This document shows positions 34,142 through 47,145 of a stretch of DNA of 64,000 bases, piece by piece. Under the pieces are notes generated by a model that was not told where the DNA came from, ran no database searches, and worked only from the letters and a program-made list of their open reading frames with translations. The DNA lies in NCBI RefSeq assembly GCF_004570865.1, contig NZ_SPQS01000004.1:1-64000 (forward strand), written 5' to 3'. The stretch is from Bradyrhizobium frederickii (GTDB taxonomy: Bacteria; Pseudomonadota; Alphaproteobacteria; Rhizobiales; Xanthobacteraceae). The translations under genes and the position numbers were made by a program. Within the stretch, counting starts at the first letter, position 1, and each line of letters opens with the position of its first letter.

Positions 34142-34405
34142 ATGACCGGCCCCGAAACCCTCGACGTCGCGCGCGATGCCATCTGGACGATCGTGATTGT
34201 GTCCTCCCCCCTGATGGTGGTCGGTCTCGTGGTCGGCGTCATCGTGTCGCTGTTCCAGGCGCTGACGCAGATCCAGGAGCAGACCCTGATCTACGTGCCG
34301 AAGATCCTGGCCATCTTTGCCACGATGCTGCTGGCGCTGCCGTTCATGGCCGACGCGCTTCATTCCCACATGCTGCGGATCTCGTCGCGAATCATCGGCG
34401 GCTGA
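34142..34405 (+). CDS. fliQ: Flagellar export gate protein FliQ
   Basis: This 87-aa protein has two membrane helices and the FliQ pattern: ETLDVARDAIWTIVIVSSPL, VGLVVGVIVSLFQALTQIQE, and TLIYVPKILAIFATMLLALP. It is co-directional with fliR, which starts 17 bases later. Confidence 0.95.
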   Translation: MTGPETLDVARDAIWTIVIVSSPLMVVGLVVGVIVSLFQALTQIQEQTLIYVPKILAIFATMLLALPFMADALHSHMLRISSRIIGG

Positions 34406-34422
34406 GGCAAGATGCAGCAATT

Positions 34423-35199
34423 ATGCGCATCGACGTCTCGCTGCTGCCGGCGCTCGCCGCTTCCTTCATGCTCGCCTTCGCCCGGGTCGGCGCGATGGTG
34501 ATGCTGCTGCCGGGGCTGGGCGAGACCAATATTCCGACGCGGATCAAATTGTCGATCGCGCTGCTGCTCACGCTGATCATCCTGCCGCTGCATCGCAACG
34601 CCTACCAGGTCGACATGGGCTCGCTGGCGCCGCTCCTGGTCCTGATGCTGCATGAGATCGCGATCGGCATCGTGCTGGGCGCGACGGCGCGCGTGACGCT
34701 GTCGGCGCTGCAGGTCGCAGGATCGGTGATCGCGCAGCAGATGGGGCTCGGTTTCGTCACCTCGGTCGATCCGACCCAGGGGCAGCAGGGCGTGCTGGTC
34801 GGCAACTTCCTGACCATGCTGGGGGTGACGCTGCTGTTTGCCACCGACAGCCATCACCTGGTGATCGCGGCGCTGAACGAAAGCTATACCATCTTCTCGC
34901 CGGGCGAGACCGTGTCGAGCGGCGACGTCGCCTCGCTGGCCACGCGTGCCTTTGCCGCCGCGTTTCGCCTGGGCTTGCAGCTCTCGGGGCCGTTTCTGGT
35001 GTTCGGCCTCGTCTTCAACATCGGCCTCGGCGTGCTGGCGCGGCTGATGCCGCAGATGCAGGTCTATTTCGTCGGCGTGCCGCTCTCGATCTTCGCGGGC
35101 TTCCTGGTGCTCGCCGTGGTGCTCACGGCGATGATGGGCACCTTTCTGGATTACTTCATCGGTGTCATGCACCAATTGATGCCGCTCAGGTCGCGATAG
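34423..35199 (+). CDS. fliR: Flagellar export gate protein FliR
   Basis: This 258-aa multi-pass protein matches FliR: FMLAFARVGAMVMLLPGLGE, LLVLMLHEIAIGIVLGATAR, SVIAQQMGLGFVTSVDPTQG, and QLSGPFLVFGLVFNIGLGVL. The upstream Shine-Dalgarno is weak, so translation may be coupled to fliQ. flhB begins 4 bases after its stop. Confidence 0.95.
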   Translation: MRIDVSLLPALAASFMLAFARVGAMVMLLPGLGETNIPTRIKLSIALLLTLIILPLHRNAYQVDMGSLAPLLVLMLHEIAIGIVLGATARVTLSALQVAGSVIAQQMGLGFVTSVDPTQGQQGVLVGNFLTMLGVTLLFATDSHHLVIAALNESYTIFSPGETVSSGDVASLATRAFAAAFRLGLQLSGPFLVFGLVFNIGLGVLARLMPQMQVYFVGVPLSIFAGFLVLAVVLTAMMGTFLDYFIGVMHQLMPLRSR

Positions 35200-35203
35200 A
35201 TCG

Positions 35204-36283
35204 ATGGCAGAAGACAGCGATCCAGAGAGTCAAACAGAAGACCCGACGCAAAAACGTCTGGACGATGCGCTCGAGCGCGGCGACGTCGCCAAGAGCCAGG
35301 AGATCAACACCTGGTTCATGATGGCGGGCGGCACGCTCGTGGTGTCGACCTTCTCGGGCTCGGTGGGCAGCGGCTTGCTGACGCCGATGCGCAATTTGCT
35401 CGCCAATTCCTGGATGATCAAGACCGACGGCAAGGCCCTGCTCGCGCTGATGCAGCAGATCGAATTCGCCTTGCTGGCGGCGGTCGGCGTACCCCTGCTG
35501 ATGCTGGTGCTGGCGGCGATCGCCGGCAACATGCTCCAGCACCGCCTGGTGTGGTCGGCCGAATCCCTCAAACCCAAATTCAGCAAGATCTCGCCCGGCG
35601 CCGGCTTCAAGCGCATCTTCGGCAAGCAGGCGGCGGCGAATTTCCTGAAAGGTCTCGGCAAGCTGATCGCGCTCGGCGTCGTCATGACCATGATCCTGTG
35701 GCCGGAGCGGCATCGCATGGAGGCGATGGTGAAGCTCGATCCGGCCGCCATGCTCGGCGCCAGCACCAGCATGACCATTCATCTGCTCGGCGCGGTGGTC
35801 GCAGCGCTCGCGGTCATCGCCATCGCCGATTATTTCTTCCAGTATCGCAGCTGGTTCCAGCGGCAGAAGATGTCGCTCCAGGAGATCAAGGAAGAGTTCA
35901 AGCAGTCCGAAGGCGATCCGCACATCAAGGGCAAGATCCGGCAATTGCGGCAGCAGCGCGCCAAGAAGCGCATGATGGCGGCGGTTCCCAAGGCCTCGGT
36001 GATCATCACCAACCCGACCCACTATTCGGTGGCGCTGTCCTACGAGCGCGGCATGTCGGCGCCGATCTGCGTCGCCAAGGGCGTCGACAACCTCGCCTTC
36101 AAGATCCGGGAGATCGCGCGCGAGCACGACATTCCGATCGTGGAGAACGTGCCGCTGGCCCGCGCGCTCTACGCCACCGTCGAGATCGACCAGGAAATCC
36201 CGACCGAGCACTACCACGCGGTAGCCGAAGTGATCGGCTACGTCATGCGGCTGAAACGCGGATTTGGCGCGGGGCGGGGATAA
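35204..36283 (+). CDS. flhB: Flagellar export switch protein FlhB
   Basis: This 359-aa protein has the FlhB N-terminus (SQTEDPTQKRLDDALERGDV, AKSQEINTWF), four membrane helices, and the cytoplasmic autocleavage motif N-P-T-H (TNPTHYSVAL at about residue 270). The C-terminal segment is VENVPLARALYATVEIDQEI. Autocleavage at NPTH switches export specificity from rod/hook to filament substrates. It ends the flgB operon and is followed by cckA. Confidence 0.96.
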   Translation: MAEDSDPESQTEDPTQKRLDDALERGDVAKSQEINTWFMMAGGTLVVSTFSGSVGSGLLTPMRNLLANSWMIKTDGKALLALMQQIEFALLAAVGVPLLMLVLAAIAGNMLQHRLVWSAESLKPKFSKISPGAGFKRIFGKQAAANFLKGLGKLIALGVVMTMILWPERHRMEAMVKLDPAAMLGASTSMTIHLLGAVVAALAVIAIADYFFQYRSWFQRQKMSLQEIKEEFKQSEGDPHIKGKIRQLRQQRAKKRMMAAVPKASVIITNPTHYSVALSYERGMSAPICVAKGVDNLAFKIREIAREHDIPIVENVPLARALYATVEIDQEIPTEHYHAVAEVIGYVMRLKRGFGAGRG

Positions 36284-36436
36284 AACACCCGAAAAGTACC
36301 GGAAGTGGCCGTAATCTGGGAATCAGCGTACCTTTCGGCGCTGCTGCCCTTGCACCTCAGGGTCCGATTCAGGCAGGGAGGACCCCACGCGCCCGTGGCG
36401 CGTTGATTCTCTGCCGACAGGCCGCGCCAGCTTGAG

Positions 36437-39013
<2,577 letters not shown>

Positions 39014-39219
39014 GGGCGCGCTCTCGGCGCGCATCCCCACCCCCGCCGGTAACTGGTGACCACGGTTCCCTTCCACGGCCAAATCCCCGTCCAATATGGG
39101 CTTTTGCCACATCCCCGCGACTGAGGGCCGCAGCCACAAGTTCCGAAACCGGCTTCACTTTTCGGCAAGTCTGCCCATCTTAAGCGCACGTCCCCATGCC
39201 GGGGATTTGGGAAACGAAC

Positions 39220-40191
39220 ATGAATTTCTCGCTACGCTCCCGCAGTCTCTTCAAGACGATCGCTGTCGTGCTGGCGCTTGCGCTGCCGACTGCACTGGCG
39301 ATCTCGTCCGCCGACGCGCGCGTCGGCGGCGGCTCCTCGTCGGGGTCACGCGGCTCGCGCACCTATTCCGCTCCGCCCTCGACCTCGACGGCGCCGGGCT
39401 CGGCCTCGCAGTTCAACCGGACCTACACCCAGCCGGGCGCAGGCATGAACTCGGCTGCTGCCGCACCCGCGCGCGGCGGCCTGTTCGGCCGCGCCGGCGG
39501 CTTCATGGGCGGCCTTGCGGCCGGCTTCCTCGGCGCCGGCCTGCTCGGCATGCTGTTCGGCGGCGGCCTGTTCGGCGGCCTCGGCGGTCTGTCCTCGATC
39601 CTCGGCCTGATCATCCAGATCGTGCTCGTGGTGCTGGTGGTGCGGCTGGCGATGTCCTGGTGGCAGCGCCGTCACTCGCCGCAGGCGGCCTATGCCAATG
39701 CCGATGCGGGCGCAGCTCCCGGACCGCAGCCGAACCAGCGCAGCGGCCTTGGTGGCTTCGGTTTCGGCGCCAATGCCAACAATGCGCCGCTCGAGATCAA
39801 GCCGGACGATTACGAGGCGTTCGAGCGCTTGCTCGGCGAGGTTCAGACGGCCTGGTCGAACGAGGACGTGGCCAAGCTGCACACGCTCGCGACGCCTGAG
39901 ATGGTCTCCTATTTCGAGCAGGACCTCGCCCAGAACCGTGCGCGCAACGTCGTCAACAAGGTCACCAACGTCAAGCTGCTGCAGGGCGACCTCGCCGAAG
40001 CCTGGCGCGAAGGCGAGACCGACTACGCCACGGTGGCGCTGCGCTTCGCGCTCACCGACAAGACGCTGGACCGCAACAGCGGCACGCTCGTCACCGGCAG
40101 CGAGCAGCCGGGCGAAGTCACCGAGGTCTGGACGTTCGCCCGCCGGCCCGGCAGCGGCTGGGAATTGTCGGCGATCCAGCAGACCAACTGA
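39220..40191 (+). CDS. Tim44-like domain protein, membrane-anchored
   Basis: This 323-aa protein has a signal peptide (ending ADA), a Ser/Gly/Thr-rich segment, and a Gly-rich membrane region (FMGGLAAGFLGAGLLGMLFG, SSILGLIIQIVLVVLVVRLA). The C-terminal Tim44-like domain is recognisable at DYEAFERLLGEVQTAWSNED, MVSYFEQDLAQNRARNVVNK and EVWTFARRPGSGWELSAIQQ. Bacterial proteins of this class are often annotated as Tim44 domain-containing; the function is unknown. GGGAAACG precedes the ATG at 39220. A strong terminator follows. Confidence 0.85.
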   Translation: MNFSLRSRSLFKTIAVVLALALPTALAISSADARVGGGSSSGSRGSRTYSAPPSTSTAPGSASQFNRTYTQPGAGMNSAAAAPARGGLFGRAGGFMGGLAAGFLGAGLLGMLFGGGLFGGLGGLSSILGLIIQIVLVVLVVRLAMSWWQRRHSPQAAYANADAGAAPGPQPNQRSGLGGFGFGANANNAPLEIKPDDYEAFERLLGEVQTAWSNEDVAKLHTLATPEMVSYFEQDLAQNRARNVVNKVTNVKLLQGDLAEAWREGETDYATVALRFALTDKTLDRNSGTLVTGSEQPGEVTEVWTFARRPGSGWELSAIQQTN

Positions 40192-40213
40192 TCGCAATGC
40201 GATTGAAGACAAG

Positions 40214-40246
40214 GGCGTCGTGCTTCGGCACGGCGCCTTTTCTTTT
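40214..40246 (+). terminator. Rho-independent terminator after the Tim44-like gene
   Basis: A 10-bp stem (GGCGTCGTGC/GCACGGCGCC, one G-U pair) with a stable TTCG loop is followed by TTTTCTTTT, 22 bases past the stop. Confidence 0.92.
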
Positions 40247-40345
40247 GCGCTCCTGCATCGCGGCATCGGAATAAGTGGGGGCGCACCGGGTTGAAATCTG
40301 GCGGCCAACGACAAACAGAACGGACAAACAGAACGGGAGGACAAG

Positions 40346-41029
40346 ATGATCCGTATCAAGAGATCCCTGGCGATTTCCGCGCTCGCCGCGGTCCCGCTTG
40401 CATGGCTTGCGGCACCGTCGGCGCAGGCGCAGTCGGCCGACATGACCTTCTTCGTGACCTCCAGCGGCCCGGGCAAGGGCGCCGATCTCGGCGGCCTGGA
40501 GGGAGCCGACGCGCAGTGCCAGAAGCTGGCTCAGGCCTCCGGCGCCGGCGCCAAGCCCTGGCGCGCCTATCTTTCGACGCAGGCCGCCGACGGCAAGCCG
40601 GCCGTCAACGCGCGCGACCGCATCGGCAAGGGACCGTGGCAGAATGCCAAGGGTGCCGTGATTGCCAAGGACGTCGCCGAGCTGCACGGTCCCGCCAACA
40701 ACCTCACCAAGCAGACGGCCCTCAGCGAGAAGGGTGAAGTCATCAACGGCAGCGGCGACACGCCGAACCGGCACGACATCCTGACGGGGACGCAACCCGA
40801 CGGCACCGCGTTCGCCGCCGGCGACGACAAGACGTGCAAGAACTGGACGTCGAGCACGCAAGGTGTGGCGGTGGTCGGTCACGCCGATCGCAAGGGCCTG
40901 CGCGACGACGAACCGTCAAAGTCCTGGAACAGCTCGCACCCCTCGCGCGGTCCCGATGGTGGCTGCTCGCAGGCCGATCTGAAGAGCACCGGCGGCGACG
41001 GGCTGCTGTATTGTTTCGCTGCGAATTGA
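40346..41029 (+). CDS. Secreted lectin-like protein, unknown function
   Basis: This 227-aa protein has a Sec signal peptide (residues 1-28, ending AQA) followed by one domain (MTFFVTSSGPGKGADLGGLE, ADAQCQKLAQ, WRAYLSTQ, GKGPWQNAKGAVIAKDVAEL, HDILTGTQPDGT, CKNWTSSTQGVAVVGHADRK). The Cys pattern and the repeated WNSSH/NWTSS motifs resemble proteins annotated as lectins in Bradyrhizobium. Export to the periplasm or surface is likely; sugar binding is unproven. GGGAGGACAAG precedes the ATG. Confidence 0.7.
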   Translation: MIRIKRSLAISALAAVPLAWLAAPSAQAQSADMTFFVTSSGPGKGADLGGLEGADAQCQKLAQASGAGAKPWRAYLSTQAADGKPAVNARDRIGKGPWQNAKGAVIAKDVAELHGPANNLTKQTALSEKGEVINGSGDTPNRHDILTGTQPDGTAFAAGDDKTCKNWTSSTQGVAVVGHADRKGLRDDEPSKSWNSSHPSRGPDGGCSQADLKSTGGDGLLYCFAAN

Positions 41030-41052
41030 ACTGACGGGCGGAGCTCTTTCCT

Positions 41053-41203
41053 CCGTCATTGCGAGGCGCTCGCGACAAAATTGCGTAGCAATTTTGCGCT
41101 GATACGACGAGGCAATCCAGAGTCTTTCCGCGAGACAATCTGGATTGCTTCCGCCTTCGCCAAGGCTTCGGCGGACAAGTCGCCACGCGCAAATGACGGA
41201 GGA
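41053..41203. repeat. Dispersed repeat, long copy with inner inverted arms
   Basis: CGTCATTGCGAGGCGCTCGC starts the element and GCAAATGACGG ends it. Inner arms AAAATTGCGTAGCAATTTT and GCAATCCAGA/TCTGGATTGC form hairpins. It is near-identical over about 60 bases to the copy at 43136. Confidence 0.8.
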
Positions 41204-41287
41204 TGTCGTACATCCGTCTCGCCCTGACGGAACCTCCGGCTGCATGTTACATTGGTCCGATCGCTCCCACGCTCACGGACCCCTCCC

Positions 41288-41995
41288 ATGAAATACGAGC
41301 TCTACTACTGGCCCGAGATCCAGGGCCGCGGCGAATATGTGCGGCTGGCGCTGGAGGAGGCGGGCGCGGCTTACGTCGATGTCGCGCGCGGAGCGCGCGG
41401 GACGGCGGCGATGATGAAGATGATGGACGCGCAGAAGGGCACGCCGCCCTTTGCGCCGCCGTTCCTGAAAGCGGGCAAGCTCGTCATCGGCCAGACCGCC
41501 AACATCCTGCTCTATCTCGGCAGCCGCCATGGACTCGCGCCGAAGACGGAGGCCGGAAAGCTCTGGGTGCACCAGCTCCAGCTCACCATCACCGACTTCG
41601 TGGTCGAGATCCACGACACTCATCATCCGCTCGGACCCTCGCTCTATTATGAGGACCAGAAGGCACCGGCGAAAAAGCGCACGGCCGACTTCTGGGACGA
41701 GCGGGTGCCGAAATATCTCGGCTATTTCGAGCGGCTTCTCGACGCGAATGGCGGCGTCTATGTCACGGGCCGCCGGCTCACCTATGTCGATCTCTCGCTG
41801 TTCCAGCTCGTCGCGGGGCTGCGCTATGCCTTTCCCAAGCGCATGAAGGCGTTCGAGACGGACATTCCGGGCCTCGCCGGCCTGCACGATCGGGTCGCTG
41901 CGCGGCCGAACATCAAGGCCTATCTCGCAAGCCCGCGCCGCATTCCCTTCAACGAGCAGGGCATCTTCCGCCGCTACCGCGAGCTGGACGGTTAG
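41288..41995 (+). CDS. Glutathione S-transferase family protein
   Basis: This 235-aa protein has an N-terminal thioredoxin-like GST domain (YELYYWPEIQGRGEYVRLAL, IGQTANILLYLGSRHGL, with the cis-Pro region PPFAPPFL) and a C-terminal helical domain (YVTGRRLTYVDLSLFQLVAG, FETDIPGLAGLHDRVAARPN). The pattern resembles sigma/mu-like bacterial GSTs. The ATG at 41288 begins directly at the fold; the longer frame from 41252 is unlikely. Substrate unknown. Confidence 0.88.
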   Translation: MKYELYYWPEIQGRGEYVRLALEEAGAAYVDVARGARGTAAMMKMMDAQKGTPPFAPPFLKAGKLVIGQTANILLYLGSRHGLAPKTEAGKLWVHQLQLTITDFVVEIHDTHHPLGPSLYYEDQKAPAKKRTADFWDERVPKYLGYFERLLDANGGVYVTGRRLTYVDLSLFQLVAGLRYAFPKRMKAFETDIPGLAGLHDRVAARPNIKAYLASPRRIPFNEQGIFRRYRELDG

Positions 41996-42022
41996 CGGTT
42001 CGGACGGGAAAAGGATCAGCCC

Positions 42023-42697
42023 TCACCAGACGCCGGGCACGAGGCGATAGCGCACCCGCGCCGCGTATTCGGTATAGCCCGGCAGGCCCGCGCGCAGCGT
42101 GCGCTCTTCGATGGAGATGCGGACTGCGAACAAGGCGACGAAGAGTGGCAGCATCGCAAGTCCCCACCACGACCCCAGCAGCAGCGGGAGGCCTGCGAAG
42201 AACAGCACCATGCCGCTGTACATGGGGTGGCGGACATGGGCATAGGGACCGGTCGAGATCACGTGCTGCGCACGCTCGGTCTGCAGCTTCACCACGGGGG
42301 CGGCGAATGAGTTCTCGCGGAAGACCCACATGGTGAACAGTGTCGAGGCCAGGAACAGCACGAGGCCGAGCGTCTGCAACGCAGTCGGCATGTCGGAAGA
42401 TTGAAAGCGCCGGTCAAGCCCCATCACGACCAGCCAGGCCAGCATCACGAAGACGAAGGCCGTCATGAACATCTTGTCGGCGGCGGGCTGATCCTTTTGC
42501 AGCACCGGGCGCAAACGTTCGGCCAGCAACGCCGGATCGATCCGGTAGAGCCACCAGCCGCAGAGCGGGCCGAGGAGCGCGGAGGTGGCGAGGGACGTCC
42601 AGGCCGACGGCCACTGCAGTGTTCCCGCGGATGCGAACAGCACCGCGCCCATGGCGACGACGAAGACCGTGTTCTGCAACAGCAGGCGTGCGATCAT
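42023..42697 (-). CDS. Isoprenylcysteine methyltransferase-like membrane protein
   Basis: This 224-aa protein has about five membrane helices and a C-terminal ICMT/PEMT signature (GPYAHVRHPMYSGMVLFFAG, SIEERTLRAGLPGYTEYAAR, VRYRLVPGVW). The family uses S-adenosylmethionine to methylate lipids or isoprenylated substrates; many bacterial members have no known substrate. It converges on the GST gene with a short gap. Confidence 0.85.
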   Translation of the reverse strand: MIARLLLQNTVFVVAMGAVLFASAGTLQWPSAWTSLATSALLGPLCGWWLYRIDPALLAERLRPVLQKDQPAADKMFMTAFVFVMLAWLVVMGLDRRFQSSDMPTALQTLGLVLFLASTLFTMWVFRENSFAAPVVKLQTERAQHVISTGPYAHVRHPMYSGMVLFFAGLPLLLGSWWGLAMLPLFVALFAVRISIEERTLRAGLPGYTEYAARVRYRLVPGVW

Positions 42698-42810
42698 GCG
42701 CAGGTCCCGGGTGAGCGGCGCACGATATTGGTGCAGCTATCCGGCAAAGATGCGGCCGGACGCGCGAAAGGCCCGATCGACCGGATCGGGCCCCTCCGTG
42801 GCAAGCCTGC

Positions 42811-42984
42811 TCAGGCCAGCTGATCGATCCGCGTGCCCTGACCCGGTGGCAGCGGCACGGGCGGCTGCGGCTTGTAGGTCGGGTCGGCGTCCTTGGTCTT
42901 GGTCTGATCGTCCTGCTGCTTGGTCGTGTCGTAGCTGGGAACCACGATCGCGATCGGCGGCGGTGCTACGGTAGAAACCTTCAT
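42811..42984 (-). CDS. Small Pro-rich hypothetical protein
   Basis: This 57-aa protein (MKVSTVAPPPIAIVVPSYDT, then Lys/Asp/Gln-rich, then PQPPVPLPPG) is preceded by GAGGAT at a good distance from the ATG. It is probably disordered. Function unknown; the gene call rests on the ribosome-binding site and composition. Confidence 0.5.
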   Translation of the reverse strand: MKVSTVAPPPIAIVVPSYDTTKQQDDQTKTKDADPTYKPQPPVPLPPGQGTRIDQLA

Positions 42985-43314
42985 CCGCAAATCCTCACAC
43001 ATGGAAACAATTGAGCCTGCCCTGCGAGGCGCGAAAATTCCTTCAAGGCAATCGTTAAAATGCGAGGGAGTTGGTGGTGAGACGGCTATTTTTGGGCTTC
43101 ATCCACGCTGAGCGAGAGCGATGACAATTCTCTCCTCGTCATTGCGAGGAGCTCGCGACAAAATTGCGTAGCAATTTTGCGCTGATGCGACGAAGCAATC
43201 CAGGCTGTCACGGTGGAAAGATTCTGGATCGCTTCGCTGCGCTCGCAATGACGACGGTCGGATGCACGAAGCCCGTGCGGCGAGTTTGTAGCAAGCGAGA
43301 GGTTGAGCCGCCGC
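42985..43314. other. Intergenic region containing a dispersed repeat
   Basis: This 330-bp gap between two minus-strand genes holds one long repeat copy (43136-43256) and no supportable gene. Confidence 0.5.
43136..43256. repeat. Dispersed repeat, long copy
   Basis: The element opens TCGTCATTGCGAGGAGCTCG, contains AAAATTGCGTAGCAATTTT and closes GCTCGCAATGACGACGG. It is highly similar to the copy at 41053. Confidence 0.8.
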
Positions 43315-43788
43315 CTATTCGTCCTTGCCGCGCGTGATCGCGATCGACGCGTCCGTCTTGGTGCGCGTGCATTCCATGTTGAGGCGCCGGTAGCGCATCG
43401 TGATCTTGTCGCCGCGGAGCAGGCCCATGCGCTTCAGGCAGCGTGTCGCGCCGGTCGTGGTGTCGTCCTTGGTCACGGTGAAGACGATCGCCGCCATCGA
43501 CCCCACCAGCCCGTAGAATTCCGGCTTGGGCTTGCGATCGCCCTTGGCATAGAGCTCGATCGAATATTTGTCGCCGCGGCAGGCGACCGACAGCTCCTTG
43601 GCCGCCGGGTGCGAGAGGTAAACGACGTTGCGTGCCCGGAAATTCACCTTCAGGCGGTCGACCTGGTTGGCCAGCTCCTTGGCGCTGTCATCGCAGCGGT
43701 CGGCCCGGGCCGGCGAGGTGAGGGTCACAAGGCCGGTGATGGCGGCGGCGACCAGGATCGCGCCGCGGACGTTTAGTTTCAATGTCAT
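43315..43788 (-). CDS. Secreted hypothetical protein
   Basis: This 157-aa protein has a Sec signal peptide (residues 1-28, ending ARA) and a body with four cysteines ([29 protein letters not shown]), likely forming disulfides in the periplasm. No family is recognised. The start at 43788 begins the signal peptide; upstream residues in the same frame to 43908 are non-coding in character. GGGGCTTTTC lies upstream, a weak ribosome-binding site. Confidence 0.7.
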   Translation of the reverse strand: MTLKLNVRGAILVAAAITGLVTLTSPARADRCDDSAKELANQVDRLKVNFRARNVVYLSHPAAKELSVACRGDKYSIELYAKGDRKPKPEFYGLVGSMAAIVFTVTKDDTTTGATRCLKRMGLLRGDKITMRYRRLNMECTRTKTDASIAITRGKDE

Positions 43789-43998
43789 GATGAAAAGCCC
43801 CTTAGGGCGCGCATTCAAGCGTCGGCGGACGCGAAGCGCAAGGGTGGGGTCCGGCCTTTCCACGTGCTGCGCCACGCCTTCCCAAATGCCCGCGCCGCCC
43901 TCTCTCATGCGTCCCGGTCCCTTCCTTTTCCGTCCAAAATGGGCTTAGAACGCTTCTATGCGAGGGCCCGCGCGTGGCCCCAAACCCCGGATTCGCCC

Positions 43999-45654
<1,656 letters not shown>

Positions 45655-45659
45655 GGCTA

Positions 45660-45812
45660 GTTCACCTCGCCCCGCTTGCGGGGAGAGGTCGGACTTTGCG
45701 CGTGGCGCAAAGTCCGGGTGAGGGGGACTCTCCACGAGTCCAACTGTCGCCGTCCTTGCGGAGACTCCCCCTCACCCCAACCCTCTCCCCGCAAGCGGGG
45801 AGAGGGAGAATA
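45660..45812. repeat. Large palindromic repeat after the fumarase gene
   Basis: CACCTCGCCCCGCTTGCGGG and CTCTCCCCGCAAGCGGGGAG are inverted ends, and inner arms such as TTTGCGC/GCGCAAA and GTGAGGGGGA/TCCCCCTCAC also pair. The whole element can fold into one long hairpin. It fills the converging space between fumA and the SH3-domain gene. Confidence 0.75.
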
Positions 45813-45813
45813 C

Positions 45814-46728
45814 TCAACTGCAATTTGTGACCTGGTTGGAGCACAGCGCGCGCCACCAGCCGCGCACGCCGTCGTGACTCTCGACCAGCCCCCAGAAGCC
45901 GCTGCAGGCCAAGAGGCGCTTCGGCCCGCCGTCGCCGTCGATCGGGCCGCCGAGCTCGCGCTGCGCCGGCATCCATTTAGCGTCGACGAAGGGCGCCTGG
46001 AACAGTCCGCCCGCGCGCGTGTAGCCATTGGCGTAATTGGCGCCGACCTTGTTGGAGGCGACCCAGCCACGCCCGGCATAGGGCTTTGGCGCGTTGCGCG
46101 GATATCGCTTCTCGTCCTCGTAATCCTTGCCCGGCGGCTTGGCCCCTTCGATCAGGAACCAGCCGTTCTTGAAGCCGATGATGCGGAATTCGGTGAGCCA
46201 GCCGCCGTCGGGCGTATTCTCGGCGCCGCCGAGCTTGAGCCGGTAAGGCGGCGGCAGCGTGCCGAGCACGCGCCCTTGCACCGACGGTTCGGCGCGCACG
46301 TTGAGGCCTTTGGGATCCTGGTCGATGGACCAGGCGCCGAGAGCGCAGGGCTCGGCGCCCTCGGGCAGCGATGAGCGCTTTTCGGCGAGCTCGGCGTGCA
46401 GCTTGGCGAAATCGCTGTCGTCGTCATCGCGATCGTTGCGCGGCTTCAATTCGGCTGAGACCGCGCGCGTCGCGTCCGGCGTCAGCGTGACGACGAGGCT
46501 CTGACGCGCGGCGAACACGCTGGCCGGCGTCTTCGGATCGTTCGATGTCGCGGGATAGACGGCGAGATAGCCGGTCGCACCTTCCGTGCGATAGGCGAGG
46601 CCGGCGACGTAGCCCGCCGGCACCAGGGCGAGCGCCCTTGCGCGCCACGCCGGTTCGGTGTCGTCCGCGCGCGCCGCTTGGATCGCGACGCACAGCGTCG
46701 TCGCCGCGATGAGACGGAGCATGCGCAT
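45814..46728 (-). CDS. Secreted SH3-domain protein
   Basis: This 304-aa protein has a signal peptide (residues 1-21) and a bacterial SH3-like domain (GLNVRAEPSVQGRVLGTLPP, WFLIEGAKPP, GRGWVASNKVGANYANG). It ends in a Cys/Trp-rich tail (LLACSGFWGLVESHDGVRGW). SH3b domains bind peptidoglycan or peptides in many bacteria. It is followed on the same strand by a small hypothetical gene after a short gap and converges on the fumarase. Function unknown. Confidence 0.78.
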   Translation of the reverse strand: MRMLRLIAATTLCVAIQAARADDTEPAWRARALALVPAGYVAGLAYRTEGATGYLAVYPATSNDPKTPASVFAARQSLVVTLTPDATRAVSAELKPRNDRDDDDSDFAKLHAELAEKRSSLPEGAEPCALGAWSIDQDPKGLNVRAEPSVQGRVLGTLPPPYRLKLGGAENTPDGGWLTEFRIIGFKNGWFLIEGAKPPGKDYEDEKRYPRNAPKPYAGRGWVASNKVGANYANGYTRAGGLFQAPFVDAKWMPAQRELGGPIDGDGGPKRLLACSGFWGLVESHDGVRGWWRALCSNQVTNCS

Positions 46729-46743
46729 GATCGCTGCGCGGCC

Positions 46744-47040
46744 TTACGCGCGCGCGCCCGTGAACGGGAAGCTGCCCATCGGGCCGATGCCCATCTCGCC
46801 GCTCATGCCGTCGCCGGAGACGGTGCCGGTGAATTCCAGCGTGAGCGGCATCGGTTTGTCGATCGAGACCTTCCAGGACACATTGTCGCCGGAGACGGTG
46901 CCGTCGAAAATCTCGGCGGTATTGCCTTCCGCGCCCTGCGTGCCCGTGAGCGTGCCGCCCGCGGCCTTCAGGCTCAGCGTCGCCTGGCGTTCGCCCATCG
47001 GCGTCGTCATGGTCAGATTCCAGTTGCCGTCTACGGCCAT
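46744..47040 (-). CDS. Conserved-type small hypothetical protein
   Basis: This 98-aa protein is beta-rich, with repeated Gly-Thr-x-Ser/Gly turns (GNWNLTMTTPMGERQATLSL, GTLTGTQGAEGNTAEIFDGT, FTGTVSGDGMSGEMGIGPMG). It has no signal peptide or membrane helix. It lies upstream of the SH3-domain gene on the same strand with a 15-base gap, so the two may form an operon. Function unknown. Confidence 0.7.
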   Translation of the reverse strand: MAVDGNWNLTMTTPMGERQATLSLKAAGGTLTGTQGAEGNTAEIFDGTVSGDNVSWKVSIDKPMPLTLEFTGTVSGDGMSGEMGIGPMGSFPFTGARA

Positions 47041-47145
47041 TCCCGTCTCCCGAACAAATCCCGGCGGACCGCGACGATCCGCGGTCAGTCCCGAGCGAGC
47101 CTATAACCCAACTCGCAGCTCCTGCCTAACGCCCGAATAGGGCAT

